Below are positions 1-9,028 of a stretch of DNA of 64,000 bases, piece after piece. The stretch is taken from positions 20,475-84,474 of the forward strand of contig JAPOQU010000061.1 of NCBI GenBank assembly GCA_026710545.1. The letters run 5' to 3'. Position 1 is the first letter of the stretch. The number at the start of each line of letters is the position of its first letter. Under the pieces are notes generated by a model. That model did not search any database. It saw only the letters and a list, made by a program, of their open reading frames with translations, and was not told where the DNA came from. The translations under genes and the position numbers were made by a program. The DNA is from Gammaproteobacteria bacterium. Lineage in GTDB: Bacteria > Pseudomonadota > Gammaproteobacteria > Eutrophobiales > Eutrophobiaceae.

Positions 1-1
1 C

Positions 2-1417
2 ATCCTGGAATACCTGGCCGTACAGCAACGGGTGAGAAAACCCAAGGGCCCCATTTTGTGCCTGGTCGGTCCCCCCGGAGTCGGAAAAACGTCACTTGGC
101 CGCTCCATCGCCAGGGCCACGAACCGGAAATTCATCCGCATGTCCCTGGGTGGCGTGCGGGACGAGGCCGAGATCAGGGGGCACCGGCGCACCTATATCG
201 GCTCACTGCCGGGCAAGATCCTGCAGAGCATGGCCAAAATCGGCACGAAAAACCCGTTGGTGCTGCTGGACGAAGTGGACAAGATGGCGATGGATTTTCG
301 CGGCGACCCGGCTTCCGCGTTGCTGGAAGTCCTGGACCCCGAACAAAACCATACGTTTGTCGACCATTACCTGGAGGTGGATTACGACCTGTCCGAGGTG
401 ATGTTCGTGACGACGGCCAACAGCCTCAATATCCCGCCGGCGCTGCTGGATCGCATGGAGGTCATCCGTATTTCCGGTTACACGGAAGACGAGAAGATCA
501 ATATTGCCCGCAACTACCTGATCCCCAAGCAAATGGAACGCAACGGCCTGAAGAAGGAAGAAGTCAGCCTCGGTGATGCCTCGGTCAGGGATATCGTACG
601 CTACTACACCCGTGAAGCGGGGGTCAGAAACCTGGAGCGGGAAATAGCCAATATCTGCCGCAAGGTCGTTACCCGGTTATTGCAAAAAAAGGATCTGAAA
701 CGGATGTCCGTGACGGCGGCCAGGCTGGAGAAGTTAATCGGCGTCAAGAAATTCCGTTACGGGCGCGTGGAGGAGCAGGACCGGATAGGGCAGGTAACCG
801 GGCTTGCCTGGACCGAGATAGGCGGCGACCTGCTGACCATCGAAGCGACCGTGGTGCCGGGCAAGGGCGAAGCCATCCGTACCGGCCACCTCGGAGACGT
901 GATGAAGGAGTCCATCGAGGCGGCGCGCACCGTGGTGCGCAGCCGTTGCGAGATACTGGGCATCGATGCGGATTTTTACAAGGAGAGCGATTTCCATATC
1001 CATGTTCCCGAAGGCGCTACGCCCAAGGACGGACCCAGCGCCGGCGTGGCAATGTGTACCGCACTGGTATCGGCCCTGACCAATATCCCGGTGAAGGCAA
1101 ACGTCGCCATGACCGGTGAGATAACCCTGCGCGGGGAGGTATTGCCCATCGGCGGACTGAAGGAAAAACTGCTGGCGGCACTGCGCGGCGGCATAGAAAC
1201 AGTCCTGATACCCTCCGAGAACGAGCGGGAACTGATAGAGATCCCCCGGAACATCAAGCAGAACCTGGAGATCAAGCCGGTACGCTGGATCGACGAGGTG
1301 CTGGAAATAGCCCTGCACCACATGCCCCGCCCGCAGGCGGAGGAAGGCGAAACCGCAATCGTGCAAAAGGAAGCAGTGGTGCCGGACGAGGGCCAGGAAG
1401 CGATACTTCCGCATTAA
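2..1417 (+). CDS. lon: ATP-dependent Lon protease, C-terminal part (5' end outside window)
   Basis: This is the AAA+ module and protease domain of Lon, which degrades damaged and regulatory proteins in the cytoplasm. The frame is already open at base 2, so the N-terminal substrate-binding domain lies upstream of the window. Visible motifs are Walker A (GPPGVGKTS, about codon 23), Walker B ([10 protein letters not shown]) and the Ser-Lys protease dyad: the Ser codon at 1037-1039 in [11 protein letters not shown] and the Lys codon at 1160-1162 in [10 protein letters not shown]. The C-terminus has a short acidic tail. In many gammaproteobacteria hupB follows lon and then ppiD; here no hupB is found before ppiD. 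Confidence 0.97.
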   Translation: MLEYLAVQQRVRKPKGPILCLVGPPGVGKTSLGRSIARATNRKFIRMSLGGVRDEAEIRGHRRTYIGSLPGKILQSMAKIGTKNPLVLLDEVDKMAMDFRGDPASALLEVLDPEQNHTFVDHYLEVDYDLSEVMFVTTANSLNIPPALLDRMEVIRISGYTEDEKINIARNYLIPKQMERNGLKKEEVSLGDASVRDIVRYYTREAGVRNLEREIANICRKVVTRLLQKKDLKRMSVTAARLEKLIGVKKFRYGRVEEQDRIGQVTGLAWTEIGGDLLTIEATVVPGKGEAIRTGHLGDVMKESIEAARTVVRSRCEILGIDADFYKESDFHIHVPEGATPKDGPSAGVAMCTALVSALTNIPVKANVAMTGEITLRGEVLPIGGLKEKLLAALRGGIETVLIPSENERELIEIPRNIKQNLEIKPVRWIDEVLEIALHHMPRPQAEEGETAIVQKEAVVPDEGQEAILPH

Positions 1418-1445
1418 AAAAGCCGCTGTTCCTGCTCAAGTTTAG

Positions 1446-1517
1446 CCCTGCGAAAGCAGGGGCAGGCATCCGGAAATTCAGGAATCCAATATACCCATGA
1501 GTCACCGGAAGTGACTC
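1446..1517. repeat. two hairpins after lon (GAAA tetraloop hairpin and GAGTCAC stem)
   Basis: CCCTGC-GAAA-GCAGGG (1446-1461) and GAGTCAC-CGGAA-GTGACTC (1499-1517) are perfect stems directly downstream of lon and facing the antitoxin gene on the other strand. Neither is followed by a clear T run. The first hairpin recurs as CCCTGC-TTTC-GCAGGG at 46574-46589, so it belongs to a dispersed REP-like family. They may end or stabilise the lon transcript. Confidence 0.55.
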
Positions 1518-1518
1518 G

Positions 1519-1734
1519 TTACTTCCACTGCATATCAAGTTTTCTTTTGTTTATCGCACAATCCCTCAGATAAAGATTTATAAGGGTTTGATAAGGAATG
1601 CCGGATTCCTCGGACATCGATTTAAAATACTCCACGGAATCCGTATCCAGTCGCATTGTGACAGGCTGTTTCAGGTACTTGATGTAAGGGTTTTTTTTGC
1701 CCTTCATTTTCGAAAAATCGTAGTGGTCTCTCAT
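1519..1734 (-). CDS. BrnA/CopG-like orphan antitoxin
   Basis: A 71-residue protein with the pattern of small ribbon-helix-helix antitoxins of the BrnA/CopG type: N-terminal YDFSKMKGKKNPY, then VTMRLDTDSVEYF, then an amphipathic helix around YQTLINLYLRDCA. Such proteins bind operator DNA and neutralise a BrnT or RelE-like toxin. The ATG at 1734 is preferred over the GTG at 1758 because family members start near the YDFSK motif. No toxin gene is adjacent: upstream lie only the two tRNA genes on the other strand. It is either an orphan or acts with a toxin elsewhere. Confidence 0.7.
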   Translation of the reverse strand: MRDHYDFSKMKGKKNPYIKYLKQPVTMRLDTDSVEYFKSMSEESGIPYQTLINLYLRDCAINKRKLDMQWK

Positions 1735-1793
1735 CTTCTGATTTAACAGTATTTTCACCTTGTAGGTTATATCGTACCCATAGATTGCAAGTG

Positions 1794-1821
1794 TTCAAGG
1801 ATTTTGTTTTTTTGTTATAAT
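1794..1821 (+). promoter_or_regulatory. probable sigma70 promoter of the tRNA operon
   Basis: TTCAAG (1794-1799), a 16-base spacer and a perfect TATAAT (1816-1821) lie 9 bases upstream of the first tRNA base. The spacing and the -10 match are good; the -35 is weak. Confidence 0.55.
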
Positions 1822-1830
1822 ACGTCCGCT

Positions 1831-1906
1831 GGGTGCTTAGCTCAGTTGGGAGAGCGCCGCCCTTACAAGGCGGAGGTCGTGGGTTCAAGCCCCTCAGCAC
1901 CCACCA
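1831..1906 (+). tRNA. tRNA-Val (anticodon TAC)
   Basis: A 76-base cloverleaf: acceptor GGGTGCT pairs with AGCACCC, the D arm contains AGCTCAGTTGGGAGAGC, the anticodon stem CCGCC/GGCGG encloses CTTACAA with anticodon TAC, and the T arm contains GGTTCAAGC. The 3' CCA is encoded. Only 6 bases separate it from the next tRNA, so the two are surely co-transcribed. Confidence 0.97.
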
Positions 1907-1912
1907 GTTTAT

Positions 1913-1989
1913 GGAGTGGTAGTTCAGTTGGTTAGAATACCGGCCTGTCACGCCGGGGGTCGCGGGTTCGAGTCCCGTCCACTCCGCCA
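1913..1989 (+). tRNA. tRNA-Asp (anticodon GTC)
   Basis: A 77-base cloverleaf: acceptor GGAGTGG pairs with CCACTCC, anticodon stem CCGGC/GCCGG with loop CTGTCAC (GTC), T loop GGTTCGAGT, encoded CCA. A terminator follows about 40 bases later. Confidence 0.97.
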
Positions 1990-2031
1990 GACATCAGATA
2001 TAACGTATTGTCTTTTAAAGAAAAATTATAG

Positions 2032-2066
2032 CAGGCGGAGTGGGCAATCACTCTGCCTGTTTTTTT
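2032..2066 (+). terminator. Rho-independent terminator of the tRNA operon
   Basis: CAGGCGGAGTG pairs with CACTCTGCCTG (11 bp with one G-T wobble) around a 6-base loop and is followed by seven T residues. Confidence 0.88.
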
Positions 2067-2234
2067 ATGGAGAGTCATCCGCCTCGCGCATGTGCCCGCT
2101 TGTTATTGGCGCCTGTGAGAAGGCCGGTGTGCAGTACCGGGTATTTCGATAGTATGGCCGTGTCATAATTCTGTGTGTTCTTCTTGTATAACAACAAGTA
2201 TAATGGACCCGGCTTCTGAAACTGACAGCAGGAT

Positions 2235-2705
2235 ATGAGCGATAAAATTGACAAGGGCGGGCAGTTTCCCGATATCGAACTGGCCATCGCCGGGGGCGGC
2301 AGGCTGCGTATTCCCGCGGATATCGATACCCCTTATGCGTTTATCCTGTTTTATCGAGGTCATTGGTGACCTTTCTGTCGCCGCCAGTTGGGCGGCTTCG
2401 AAAAACAGCGCGAGGTCCTGGCGGAACTTGGCGTCAGTATTGTTGCCGGCTGCGTGGATTCGGAGGAAAAGACAGCCGAAGTGGCGGCTGACTTGGGATT
2501 TCCCGTCGCCTGGGGCATGACCCGGGAGATGGGCGGGCAAGTCGGCGCCTGGTGGGATGAAGGAAGGGATTTTATCCAGCCCAGCGAATTTTTTCTCACC
2601 GGCTCGGGTGAGGTGCTCGCCTCCACTTACAGCAGTTCCCCGGTGGGACGGATGGACCCGGAAGACGCCGTGATCCTGGCGAAATTTCTGATAAGCAAAA
2701 GGTGA
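2235..2705 (+). CDS. peroxiredoxin-like (AhpC/TSA fold) protein, probable selenoprotein with in-frame TGA
   Basis: One 156-residue thioredoxin-fold protein interrupted by a single TGA at 2367-2369 (residue 45). Reading TGA as selenocysteine gives FYRGHW-U-PFCRRQL, exactly the redox site of peroxiredoxin-like proteins that normally carry RGHWCPYCRRQL. The frame is the same on both sides, and the downstream half (VAGCVDSEEKTAEVAADLG, then the PSEFFLTGSGEVLASTYSS region) is intact and family-like. The start at 2235 (MSDKIDKGGQFPDIEL) matches the usual N-terminus, though its AGGA Shine-Dalgarno sits very close to the ATG. It probably reduces peroxides using thiols. The gene lies between the tRNA terminator and ppiD, in the same direction as both. 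The alternative is a nonsense mutation of the Cys codon, but the hairpin after the TGA argues against that. Automated callers would split or shorten the gene. Confidence 0.85.
2367..2396 (+). promoter_or_regulatory. candidate bacterial SECIS element after the Sec codon
   Basis: Sixteen bases after the TGA is the apical loop AGTTG of a perfect 6-bp GC stem, GCCGCC (2380-2385) with GGCGGC (2391-2396). Known bacterial SECIS elements sit inside the coding region with the apical loop roughly 16-37 bases after UGA and a G in the first two loop positions, both true here. A CTGT/ACAG pairing could extend the lower stem across an internal loop. This is a manual fold; no energy was computed. Confidence 0.72.
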
Positions 2706-2815
2706 GGGGAATAGTTCCTCGTTCGTGGTGTTTGCCCTCACGCCCGCGCGCCAGCGCGCTGCGCAGTCACCTCCTCGGCTTTCGCCTGGTCCAGGACTTG
2801 TAGTATAGTAGGGGA

Positions 2816-4720
2816 ATGTTACAGACGATAAGAGACCAGGTGAAAGGCTGGCTGGCCGTAGTGATTTTCACCATCATGATCATTCCCTTCGCGTTCTGGG
2901 GTATCAACTATTATTTCGACCAGTCCGGCGGGGTGACCGTGATTGATGTCAACGGCGAAGAAATTTCCCTTGCGGACTACCAGAGCGCCTACCAGGACAT
3001 ACGCCAGCAGTGGCAATCCATAACCGGTGCGCCGGTCGGCGAAGAGACTGAAGCGCTGATTAAACAGCGGGCGACCGAAGACCTGATACAGACGGCGTTG
3101 CTGAACCAGGCCGGGAATGAGGCCGGTTTGTTCGTGGGCGAAGAGGAGGTTTGGGAGATTATCCGCCAGATCCCCCAGTTCAACGATGACCAGGGATTTA
3201 ACATCGCCCAGTTTGAACTCGCCGCCAACCGCAACGGGCTGTCCCCTGCGGGCTTCCTGACCCGGATAAGACAGGATATGGCAATCGAGCAACTGCGCAG
3301 TGCGCTGTTCGCGACGGACTTTGTAACGGGATCCGAGCTTACCGCGTTATCCGGCATCATGCACCAGACCCGTGATTTCGTCTGGTCGACCATCTCTTCT
3401 GACGAACTGAAGGAAACCATCGAGGTGACGGACGAACAGGTCCAGTCATATTTTGATGAAGAAGGCCGCTTCATGGACCCGGAACAGGTCCGGATTGCCT
3501 ACCTGGTGCTGTCCCTCGCCAAAATCGCCGAGGAAGTCTACCTTGAAGAGGGTGAGCTTGAGAGCTACTTCAGCGACAACAGGCACAATTACGAGGTGGA
3601 GGGAACCCGCAACATCAGGCAGGTCTTCGTCAAGCTGCCGGAGGAGCCTTCCGAGGCGGAAGTCGGGGAGATGAGGGCGAAGGCAGACGAGTTGTACGCG
3701 CTGGTCAGCGGCGGTGAAGATATGGAAGAAGTTGTGGTAAATGAATCCGGCGAACACGGGGATTCCATTGAGTTCAGCGAATTCGGCTTTCTCACGAAAG
3801 GCGCGCTGGAGCCGGAAGCCGACGAGGTTGCCTTCTCCATGGCAGCGGGAGAGATCAGTGAGCCGGTACAATCCGCGGTTGGTTTCCATATCATGGCTGT
3901 CGATGAGATCCAGGGGGGCACCGAAGCTGCGCTGGTTGACATCCGTGAAGAAGTGGAACAGGACCTGCGGGAAGAGAAGGCGGCGCAGCAACTGTATGAA
4001 CTCAGCGACCGGCTGTCGGTCCTGACCTATGAAAGTCCTGATACCCTGGATATCGCGGCGGAAGAACTGGAACTCCAGGTGCAGAAGAGCGACTTTATCA
4101 GCAGGGAAGACCCGGGTGTCGGTATCGTTTCAGAACCGGGTGTCGTTGAAACGGCGTTCACCGATGAAGTGTTGCTGGAGGAAAATAACAGCGAACTCAT
4201 CGAACTGGATAACGACCGTTACATGGTCTTGCGCGTCCTGGAACACCGGCTTCCCATGAAACAACTGCTTGAGGACGTGCGGGACGAAATCGTTACCCGG
4301 TTAAAATTCGAGCAGGCGCGGGACCGGACCCGGGAGCAGGGCGAGGCAGTCCTCGAGCAACTGGAGCTGGGCAAGTCAAAGGAGGAGGTGGCCCTGGAAT
4401 TCGGCCTCAACTGGAACAACGCCACGGATGTTACCCAGGATGATGAGACTATCAACCGGGCCGTGTTGCGCACCGCATTCAGGGCCGGCGTACCGGAGGC
4501 TGATCAGCCCCTCCATGACGGCGCTTCCCTGGGGACCGGGGACTACACCGTCGTCATTGTCTATTCCGTTAACGAGGCGGACCCGGATGCCATAAACGAA
4601 GATGAACAGAACATCGTGCGCAGCCAGTTACTGCAGGCAACCACCGCCTCTGCCTGGGCGGAATTCAACAGGAACCTGCGGGCAAAAGCCGATGTCACGG
4701 TTTACGAGGACATGCTCTAG
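2816..4720 (+). CDS. ppiD: PpiD, inner-membrane periplasmic peptidyl-prolyl isomerase/chaperone
   Basis: A 634-residue protein with one N-terminal membrane anchor (about residues 12-34) and a SurA-like periplasmic region starting VTVIDVNGEEISLADYQSAY. A parvulin domain spans about residues 265-365 (NIRQVFVKLPEEP ... GFLTKGALEPEADEVAFSM ... SAVGFHIMAVDEI). PpiD meets proteins leaving the Sec translocon and helps outer-membrane protein folding. Length and domain order match the family. ATG at 2816 follows GTAGGGGA. The C-terminal half is rich in Glu and Asp. The next gene is convergent. Confidence 0.95.
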   Translation: MLQTIRDQVKGWLAVVIFTIMIIPFAFWGINYYFDQSGGVTVIDVNGEEISLADYQSAYQDIRQQWQSITGAPVGEETEALIKQRATEDLIQTALLNQAGNEAGLFVGEEEVWEIIRQIPQFNDDQGFNIAQFELAANRNGLSPAGFLTRIRQDMAIEQLRSALFATDFVTGSELTALSGIMHQTRDFVWSTISSDELKETIEVTDEQVQSYFDEEGRFMDPEQVRIAYLVLSLAKIAEEVYLEEGELESYFSDNRHNYEVEGTRNIRQVFVKLPEEPSEAEVGEMRAKADELYALVSGGEDMEEVVVNESGEHGDSIEFSEFGFLTKGALEPEADEVAFSMAAGEISEPVQSAVGFHIMAVDEIQGGTEAALVDIREEVEQDLREEKAAQQLYELSDRLSVLTYESPDTLDIAAEELELQVQKSDFISREDPGVGIVSEPGVVETAFTDEVLLEENNSELIELDNDRYMVLRVLEHRLPMKQLLEDVRDEIVTRLKFEQARDRTREQGEAVLEQLELGKSKEEVALEFGLNWNNATDVTQDDETINRAVLRTAFRAGVPEADQPLHDGASLGTGDYTVVIVYSVNEADPDAINEDEQNIVRSQLLQATTASAWAEFNRNLRAKADVTVYEDML

Positions 4721-4746
4721 TCCAAACGATCCGCCGGTACGGGCTG

Positions 4747-5952
4747 TTATTTAAAACAGAACTTTTCAACCACCGTCGAGCCGACGCTGTCACCCCATAC
4801 GTTTACCGTCGTCCGCAGCCGGTCCAGGAACCAGTCCACGGCCAGTAACAGGCCGATGCCTTCCATCGGCAGACCCACGGCGGTCAGTACGATCACCATG
4901 GTGACCAGGCCGGCCTCGGGAATGCCGGCCGCGCCGATCGCGGCCAGGGTGGCGGTAATGAAGATCAGCACCTGGTCCATGGGCATCATGTGGATGCCGT
5001 AGGCCTGGGCGATAAACATCACGGCCACTGCCTCGTACAGGGCGGTGCCGTCCATGTTCACCGTGGACCCCAGGGGCAGGACGAACTTGGCCGCCCGTTT
5101 ATCCACGTTGGCTTCCAGTGCGCATTCCATTGTCAGGGGCAGGGTTGCCGTTGAACTGGCGGTGCCGAACGCGGTTACCAGGGCCTTGGACATCGTGGTG
5201 ATGAACTGGCGCCCGCGCCGGCTGACGACAATCAGGATCGTCATCAACACGAAAAAGTGCAGGGTCAGACCGATGATGACCGTCAGCATGTACTTGCCCA
5301 CGCCCAGGATTTCCCGCCAGAAATGCTCGCCGCCGCCGCTGTCGCCAAGCTTTGATGAAATCAGGGCAAAAATACCGATGGGGGCAAAATACATGATCCA
5401 GACGACGATTTTTATCATCACGTCATTCATGCCATCGAAGAAAGCGACCAGAGGTTTGCCCCTTTCCCCGACCGTTGTCAGCGCAGCGCCGAACAGGATG
5501 GAAAACACGATCACTTCCAGCAGCTTGGTTTCGGCCGCCGAGGCAACGATGTTATCGCCTATCAGCGAACGGATGATCTCCACGATCCCGGTCTCTTCCT
5601 TGCCGCTGACACGGTCCGGAACCACCTGGCTCACTTCGGTGATACCGGCGCCGGGCTGGATGATATTCACGATAATCAGTCCCAGCAGGACCGCGATTGC
5701 AGTGGTGCAGAAATAGTACAGCACGGTCAGCCCGCCCAGCCGTTTCAGCCCGCCTGAAGCCCCGCCCAAAGAAGCGATGCCGCTGATGACCGCGGCGACG
5801 ATGAGCGGGATGATGACCATTTTCAGGGCATCCAGGAACAACTCGCCCACCCATTCAATGGCAAGCATCGATTGACCGAAGAACCAGCCGCAGAATATGC
5901 CGGAAATGGCCGCGGTGAGCAGCGCCCATAACAACCAGTTATTATTTTTCAT
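4747..5952 (-). CDS. dicarboxylate/amino acid:cation symporter (DAACS family)
   Basis: A 401-residue polytopic membrane protein of the GltP/DctA family, which imports glutamate, aspartate or C4-dicarboxylates with Na+ or H+. Signatures are the serine-rich re-entrant motif [14 protein letters not shown], the cation/substrate motif [11 protein letters not shown], and the [19 protein letters not shown] helix near residue 50. It lacks the longer C-terminus of DctA. It stands alone, convergent with ppiD. The exact substrate cannot be told from sequence. Confidence 0.9.
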   Translation of the reverse strand: MKNNNWLLWALLTAAISGIFCGWFFGQSMLAIEWVGELFLDALKMVIIPLIVAAVISGIASLGGASGGLKRLGGLTVLYYFCTTAIAVLLGLIIVNIIQPGAGITEVSQVVPDRVSGKEETGIVEIIRSLIGDNIVASAAETKLLEVIVFSILFGAALTTVGERGKPLVAFFDGMNDVMIKIVVWIMYFAPIGIFALISSKLGDSGGGEHFWREILGVGKYMLTVIIGLTLHFFVLMTILIVVSRRGRQFITTMSKALVTAFGTASSTATLPLTMECALEANVDKRAAKFVLPLGSTVNMDGTALYEAVAVMFIAQAYGIHMMPMDQVLIFITATLAAIGAAGIPEAGLVTMVIVLTAVGLPMEGIGLLLAVDWFLDRLRTTVNVWGDSVGSTVVEKFCFK

Positions 5953-6018
5953 GTATAAAAAGCCCTTGATATTCAGTAAGATAAAATTTTCTGTTCAGAA
6001 ACGGAGACCAGTCTGTAA

Positions 6019-6804
6019 CTACTCCTTCCCCTCGCTGCCGGCCACGCTGTAACCGCAATCGACGTAGGTGATCTCCCCGGTAACGGCGGAGGCGTAATCG
6101 GAACACAGGAACGCGGCCACGTTGCCCACCTCTTCAATGGTGACGTTCCTGCGTAGCGGCGTAACCCGCTCGACGTGATTGAGGAACCCCCTCAAGCCCT
6201 TGATGCCGGAGGCTGCCAGGGTGCGGATAGGTCCGGCCGAGACGGCATTGACGCGAATACCCTCCGGCCCGAGGTCGGCGGCCATGTAACGCACGTTGGC
6301 TTCGAGGCTGGCCTTGGCGATCCCCATCACGTTGTAGTTCGGCATGGCCCTGACCGAACCGATATAGGTGAGGGTCAGCATGGCGCCGTCCCGGCCCTGC
6401 ATCAGCGGGCGCGCCGCCTTGCCCAGCGCGGCAAAACTGTAGGCGCTGATGTCCTGGGCCCCGAGAAATCCCTCCCGGGTGATACTGCCCAGGTAATCCC
6501 CTTCCAGCAGTTCCCGGTCTGCAAACGCGACGGAATGAACCAGGATATCGAGGTGCTCCCAGTGTTCCTTGAGGCGGGGAAATACGTTGCTGATCTCGGC
6601 ATCATCTGCCACGTCGCAGGGCAGGGTAATGTCCGATCCCGCTTCCGCGGCAAACTTCTCGACCCGCCCCTGCAGTTTTTCATTCTGGTAGGTGAACGCA
6701 AGCTCCGCCCCTTCCCGGTGCATCGCCTTGGCAATCCCCCAGGCAATCGAACGGTTACTTGCCACCCCCACGATCAACGCGCGTTTTCCTGTCAACAGAC
6801 CCAT
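6019..6804 (-). CDS. fabI: enoyl-[acyl-carrier-protein] reductase (NADH), FabI
   Basis: A 261-residue short-chain-dehydrogenase-type enzyme that performs the last reduction of the fatty acid elongation cycle. It has the FabI-type nucleotide-binding start [20 protein letters not shown] and the catalytic stretch [18 protein letters not shown] carrying the Tyr-Tyr-Lys set. The ATG at 6804 (MGLLTGKR) is chosen because it matches family N-termini and has AAGGGG five bases upstream. A GTG nine codons earlier is less likely. Single gene. Confidence 0.95.
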   Translation of the reverse strand: MGLLTGKRALIVGVASNRSIAWGIAKAMHREGAELAFTYQNEKLQGRVEKFAAEAGSDITLPCDVADDAEISNVFPRLKEHWEHLDILVHSVAFADRELLEGDYLGSITREGFLGAQDISAYSFAALGKAARPLMQGRDGAMLTLTYIGSVRAMPNYNVMGIAKASLEANVRYMAADLGPEGIRVNAVSAGPIRTLAASGIKGLRGFLNHVERVTPLRRNVTIEEVGNVAAFLCSDYASAVTGEITYVDCGYSVAGSEGKE

Positions 6805-6867
6805 ACTTACCCCTTGTTTATCCTGATACACATAAAATTATTCTGCCACGCATCAGTGTAATTGTAC

Positions 6868-7190
6868 ATCTGCAGATGATTTATCCGCAGATGATACGTC
6901 CGCAAATGATTTATCCGCAGATTACGCAGATTAACGCAGATTAAAAACACAAATGAAATCCGGCAGATAAAAAGTCTTCAATTTATGCTTCTTGTAGTAA
7001 ACAGGAAGTTTTTTCTCCTTCGAAAATGGAATGTCTTGCAAATGAAATTCCTGTTCCAATGCTTCATGATAAATTGCCTCAAGAAAACCATGTCCCAGTT
7101 CACAATGTACAGCCATTGCCGCCCCAAGAATCTTATAAGTCTCCTGATCTTTTATATTTTTATCTGCGGTAATCTGCGTCATCTGCGGAT
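6868..7190. mobile_element. repeat-bounded element carrying a truncated GxxExxY gene
   Basis: The left boundary is a forward copy of the CGCAGAT repeat (6913-6941), preceded by degenerate 15-mer units TTATCCGCAGATGAT (6868-6912). The right boundary is an inverted copy (7162-7190). The 220 bases between them are almost wholly the GxxExxY reading frame on the minus strand, whose start codon lies in one repeat and stop codon in the other. This is the only pair in the window that holds a recognisable gene. The other pairs enclose non-coding spacers and look like internal-deletion or non-autonomous relatives; that relation is inference. Confidence 0.65.
6931..7182 (-). pseudogene. GxxExxY protein (PD-(D/E)XK-like family), C-terminally truncated
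   Basis: An 83-residue frame whose core AAMAVHCELGHGFLEAIY is the defining GxxExxY signature, followed by a family-like stretch FSKEKKLPVYYKKHKLK. Full members are about 125 residues and continue into the conserved strand with the E-x-K nuclease-like residues. Here the frame ends in the flanking repeat right after YLPDFICVFN, so that part is missing. The ATG lies in the other flanking repeat and gives the N-terminus MTQITADK. It probably cannot be an active nuclease, though a short product could still be made. Confidence 0.75.
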
Positions 7191-7209
7191 TTATTTTTTC
7201 TGTTGATTA

Positions 7210-8097
7210 TTACCTCTCACTCAGGGCGTCGCGCAGGCCGTCGCCGAGGAAGTTCAGTGAGAACAAGGTCACGGACAGGACCGTCGCCGGAAAGATCAGC
7301 AGCCAGGGGTATTCCTCCATGGTTTCCACCCCGTAGGAGATGAGCAGGCCCCAGGAACTCTGTGGCGGCTGGATTCCCAGGCCCAGGAAGCTCAGGAACG
7401 ATTCCAGCAGGATGACATTGGGTACGGTGAGGGTGGCGTACACTATCACCGTTCCCATGATATTCGGGATCACGTGCTTTCTGATGATCTGGAAACGTGA
7501 CAGACCCAGGCTGACGGCTGCCTCAACGAAATCCTTCTGCTTGACGTGCAACACCTGGCCGCGCACGATGCGCGCCATGGTCAGCCACTCAACGGCGCCG
7601 ATGGCCAGGAACAGCAGGATGATGTTGCTGCCGAATACCACCATCAGCAGGATGATGAAGATGGTGAAGGGCAGGGCATAGAGAACGTCGACTATGCGCA
7701 TCATAATGGTATCGACGCGTCCCCCCAGGTAACCTGCCGTCGCGCCCCAGGACACGCCGATAAACAACGCCACCGCCGTGGCAATGAAGCCTACCGCGAG
7801 CGAGATGCGGCTGCCGTACAGCATCCTGGTCAACAGGTCGCGCCCGAACAGGTCGCTGCCCAGCCAGTGCTCCGGGGAAGGCGGGCTGGGACCCAGTTCA
7901 AGGTCCTGCGCCGAATAGGAATAAGGTGTGATCCAGGGGGCCAGGAGGGACAGGACTGCCAGGACCGCCAGCACGGCCAGTCCAAACATGGCCGCTTTGT
8001 TCTTTTTCAGCCTTCTCCAGGCATCCTGGCGTGGTGACGTGCTGATGCGCATAGCTCCAGCGTTCACCGGGGTCCGGTTTGCTCCAGGCTCAGCCAT
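7210..8097 (-). CDS. oppC: peptide ABC transporter permease, OppC/DppC type
   Basis: A 295-residue inner-membrane permease with a cytoplasmic N-terminus, one early membrane span (about residues 38-58), the conserved HWLGSDLFGRDLLTRMLYGSR loop typical of OppC/DppC, and five further spans. The EAA coupling loop is near EAAVSLGLSRFQIIRKH. It pairs with OppB to form the pore for oligopeptide or dipeptide uptake. Its ATG overlaps the oppB stop by 8 bases (translational coupling). No ATPase gene follows. Confidence 0.93.
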   Translation of the reverse strand: MAEPGANRTPVNAGAMRISTSPRQDAWRRLKKNKAAMFGLAVLAVLAVLSLLAPWITPYSYSAQDLELGPSPPSPEHWLGSDLFGRDLLTRMLYGSRISLAVGFIATAVALFIGVSWGATAGYLGGRVDTIMMRIVDVLYALPFTIFIILLMVVFGSNIILLFLAIGAVEWLTMARIVRGQVLHVKQKDFVEAAVSLGLSRFQIIRKHVIPNIMGTVIVYATLTVPNVILLESFLSFLGLGIQPPQSSWGLLISYGVETMEEYPWLLIFPATVLSVTLFSLNFLGDGLRDALSER

Positions 8098-9022
8098 GGA
8101 CGGTTTCCTGCCTTACCTTGGGGTCGAGCCAGGCCAGCATTACGTCGGCGATCAGGTTGAAGACGATGATCAGGGAGGCGAATAACAGGGTGGTACCCAG
8201 GATCAAGGTGTAATCCCGGTTGAATGCACCCTGCACGAAGTAGCGGCCCAGGCCGGGGACCTGGAAGATGGTCTCAACCACGAAGGAACCGCTGAGCAGA
8301 CCTGCCAGCGCCGGCCCAAGGAAAGACACTACCGGCAACAGGCCCACCCGCATGGCGTGGCGGACTATGATCACCGCCTCGGGCATGCCCTTGGCGCGTG
8401 CGGTGCGGATAAAATCCCTGGACAGGGTTTCCAGCATGCCGCCGCGGCTCAGCCGGGCGACGTAAGCGGCGTACACGGACCCCAGGGTAATGGACGGCAG
8501 GATTTTATCCCCGGGTATCAGTTCCCACCCGGCAACAGGCAGCCATTCCAGCCAGATGCCGAACACCAGCACCAGTAACGGGCCCAGTACGTACGCGGGC
8601 AGGCAGATGCCGATGGTGGCAAACGTCATGGGCAGGTAGTCCTGCCAGGTATTCGGGTTCAATGACGCGCACACCCCGCTGCCGATACCGATGAGCAGGG
8701 CGAACAGCAGGGCGTAACACCCCAGTTCCAGCGTGACCGGGAAACCGGCTGCGATGATCTCGTTCACCGACCTGCCGGGATATTTGAAGGACGGCCCCAG
8801 GTCGCCCCGTACGGCATGGCTGATGTAGTCGTAAAACTGGACGTGGACAGGCTGGTCCAGCTTGTAACGTTCATTCAGGTGCTTGAGCACTTCCGGCGGC
8901 ACCGCCTTCTCCTCGGCAAACGGCCCGCCGGGCGCAGCGTGGATCAGCAGGAAGGTGATGATGCTGACTAGCAGCAGTACGGGGATGGCTTGCAATAAGC
9001 GTTTGAGTATGAATTTGAACAT
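8090..9022 (-). CDS. oppB: peptide ABC transporter permease, OppB/DppB type
   Basis: A 310-residue permease beginning with the family-typical MFKFILKRLLQAIPVLLLVS and HAAPGGPF motifs. It has six predicted spans and a C-terminal signature near VPGLGRYFVQGAFNRDY. It forms a heterodimer with OppC. The start codon lies 6 bases after the outer GCGGAT end of a CGCAGAT repeat, which appears to supply the only Shine-Dalgarno-like sequence. The repeat element separates it from oppA. Confidence 0.93.
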   Translation of the reverse strand: MFKFILKRLLQAIPVLLLVSIITFLLIHAAPGGPFAEEKAVPPEVLKHLNERYKLDQPVHVQFYDYISHAVRGDLGPSFKYPGRSVNEIIAAGFPVTLELGCYALLFALLIGIGSGVCASLNPNTWQDYLPMTFATIGICLPAYVLGPLLVLVFGIWLEWLPVAGWELIPGDKILPSITLGSVYAAYVARLSRGGMLETLSRDFIRTARAKGMPEAVIIVRHAMRVGLLPVVSFLGPALAGLLSGSFVVETIFQVPGLGRYFVQGAFNRDYTLILGTTLLFASLIIVFNLIADVMLAWLDPKVRQETVHG

Positions 9023-9028
9023 ATTATT

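Noticed and set aside
2388..2705. A TTG-started 105-residue protein as the complete gene
   Set aside because: It begins inside the SECIS-like stem and lacks the redox motif; the upstream frame completes the peroxiredoxin-like family through the TGA.
6175..6861. Long plus-strand frame opposite fabI
   Set aside because: Antisense shadow of a well-conserved gene, with no family resemblance.
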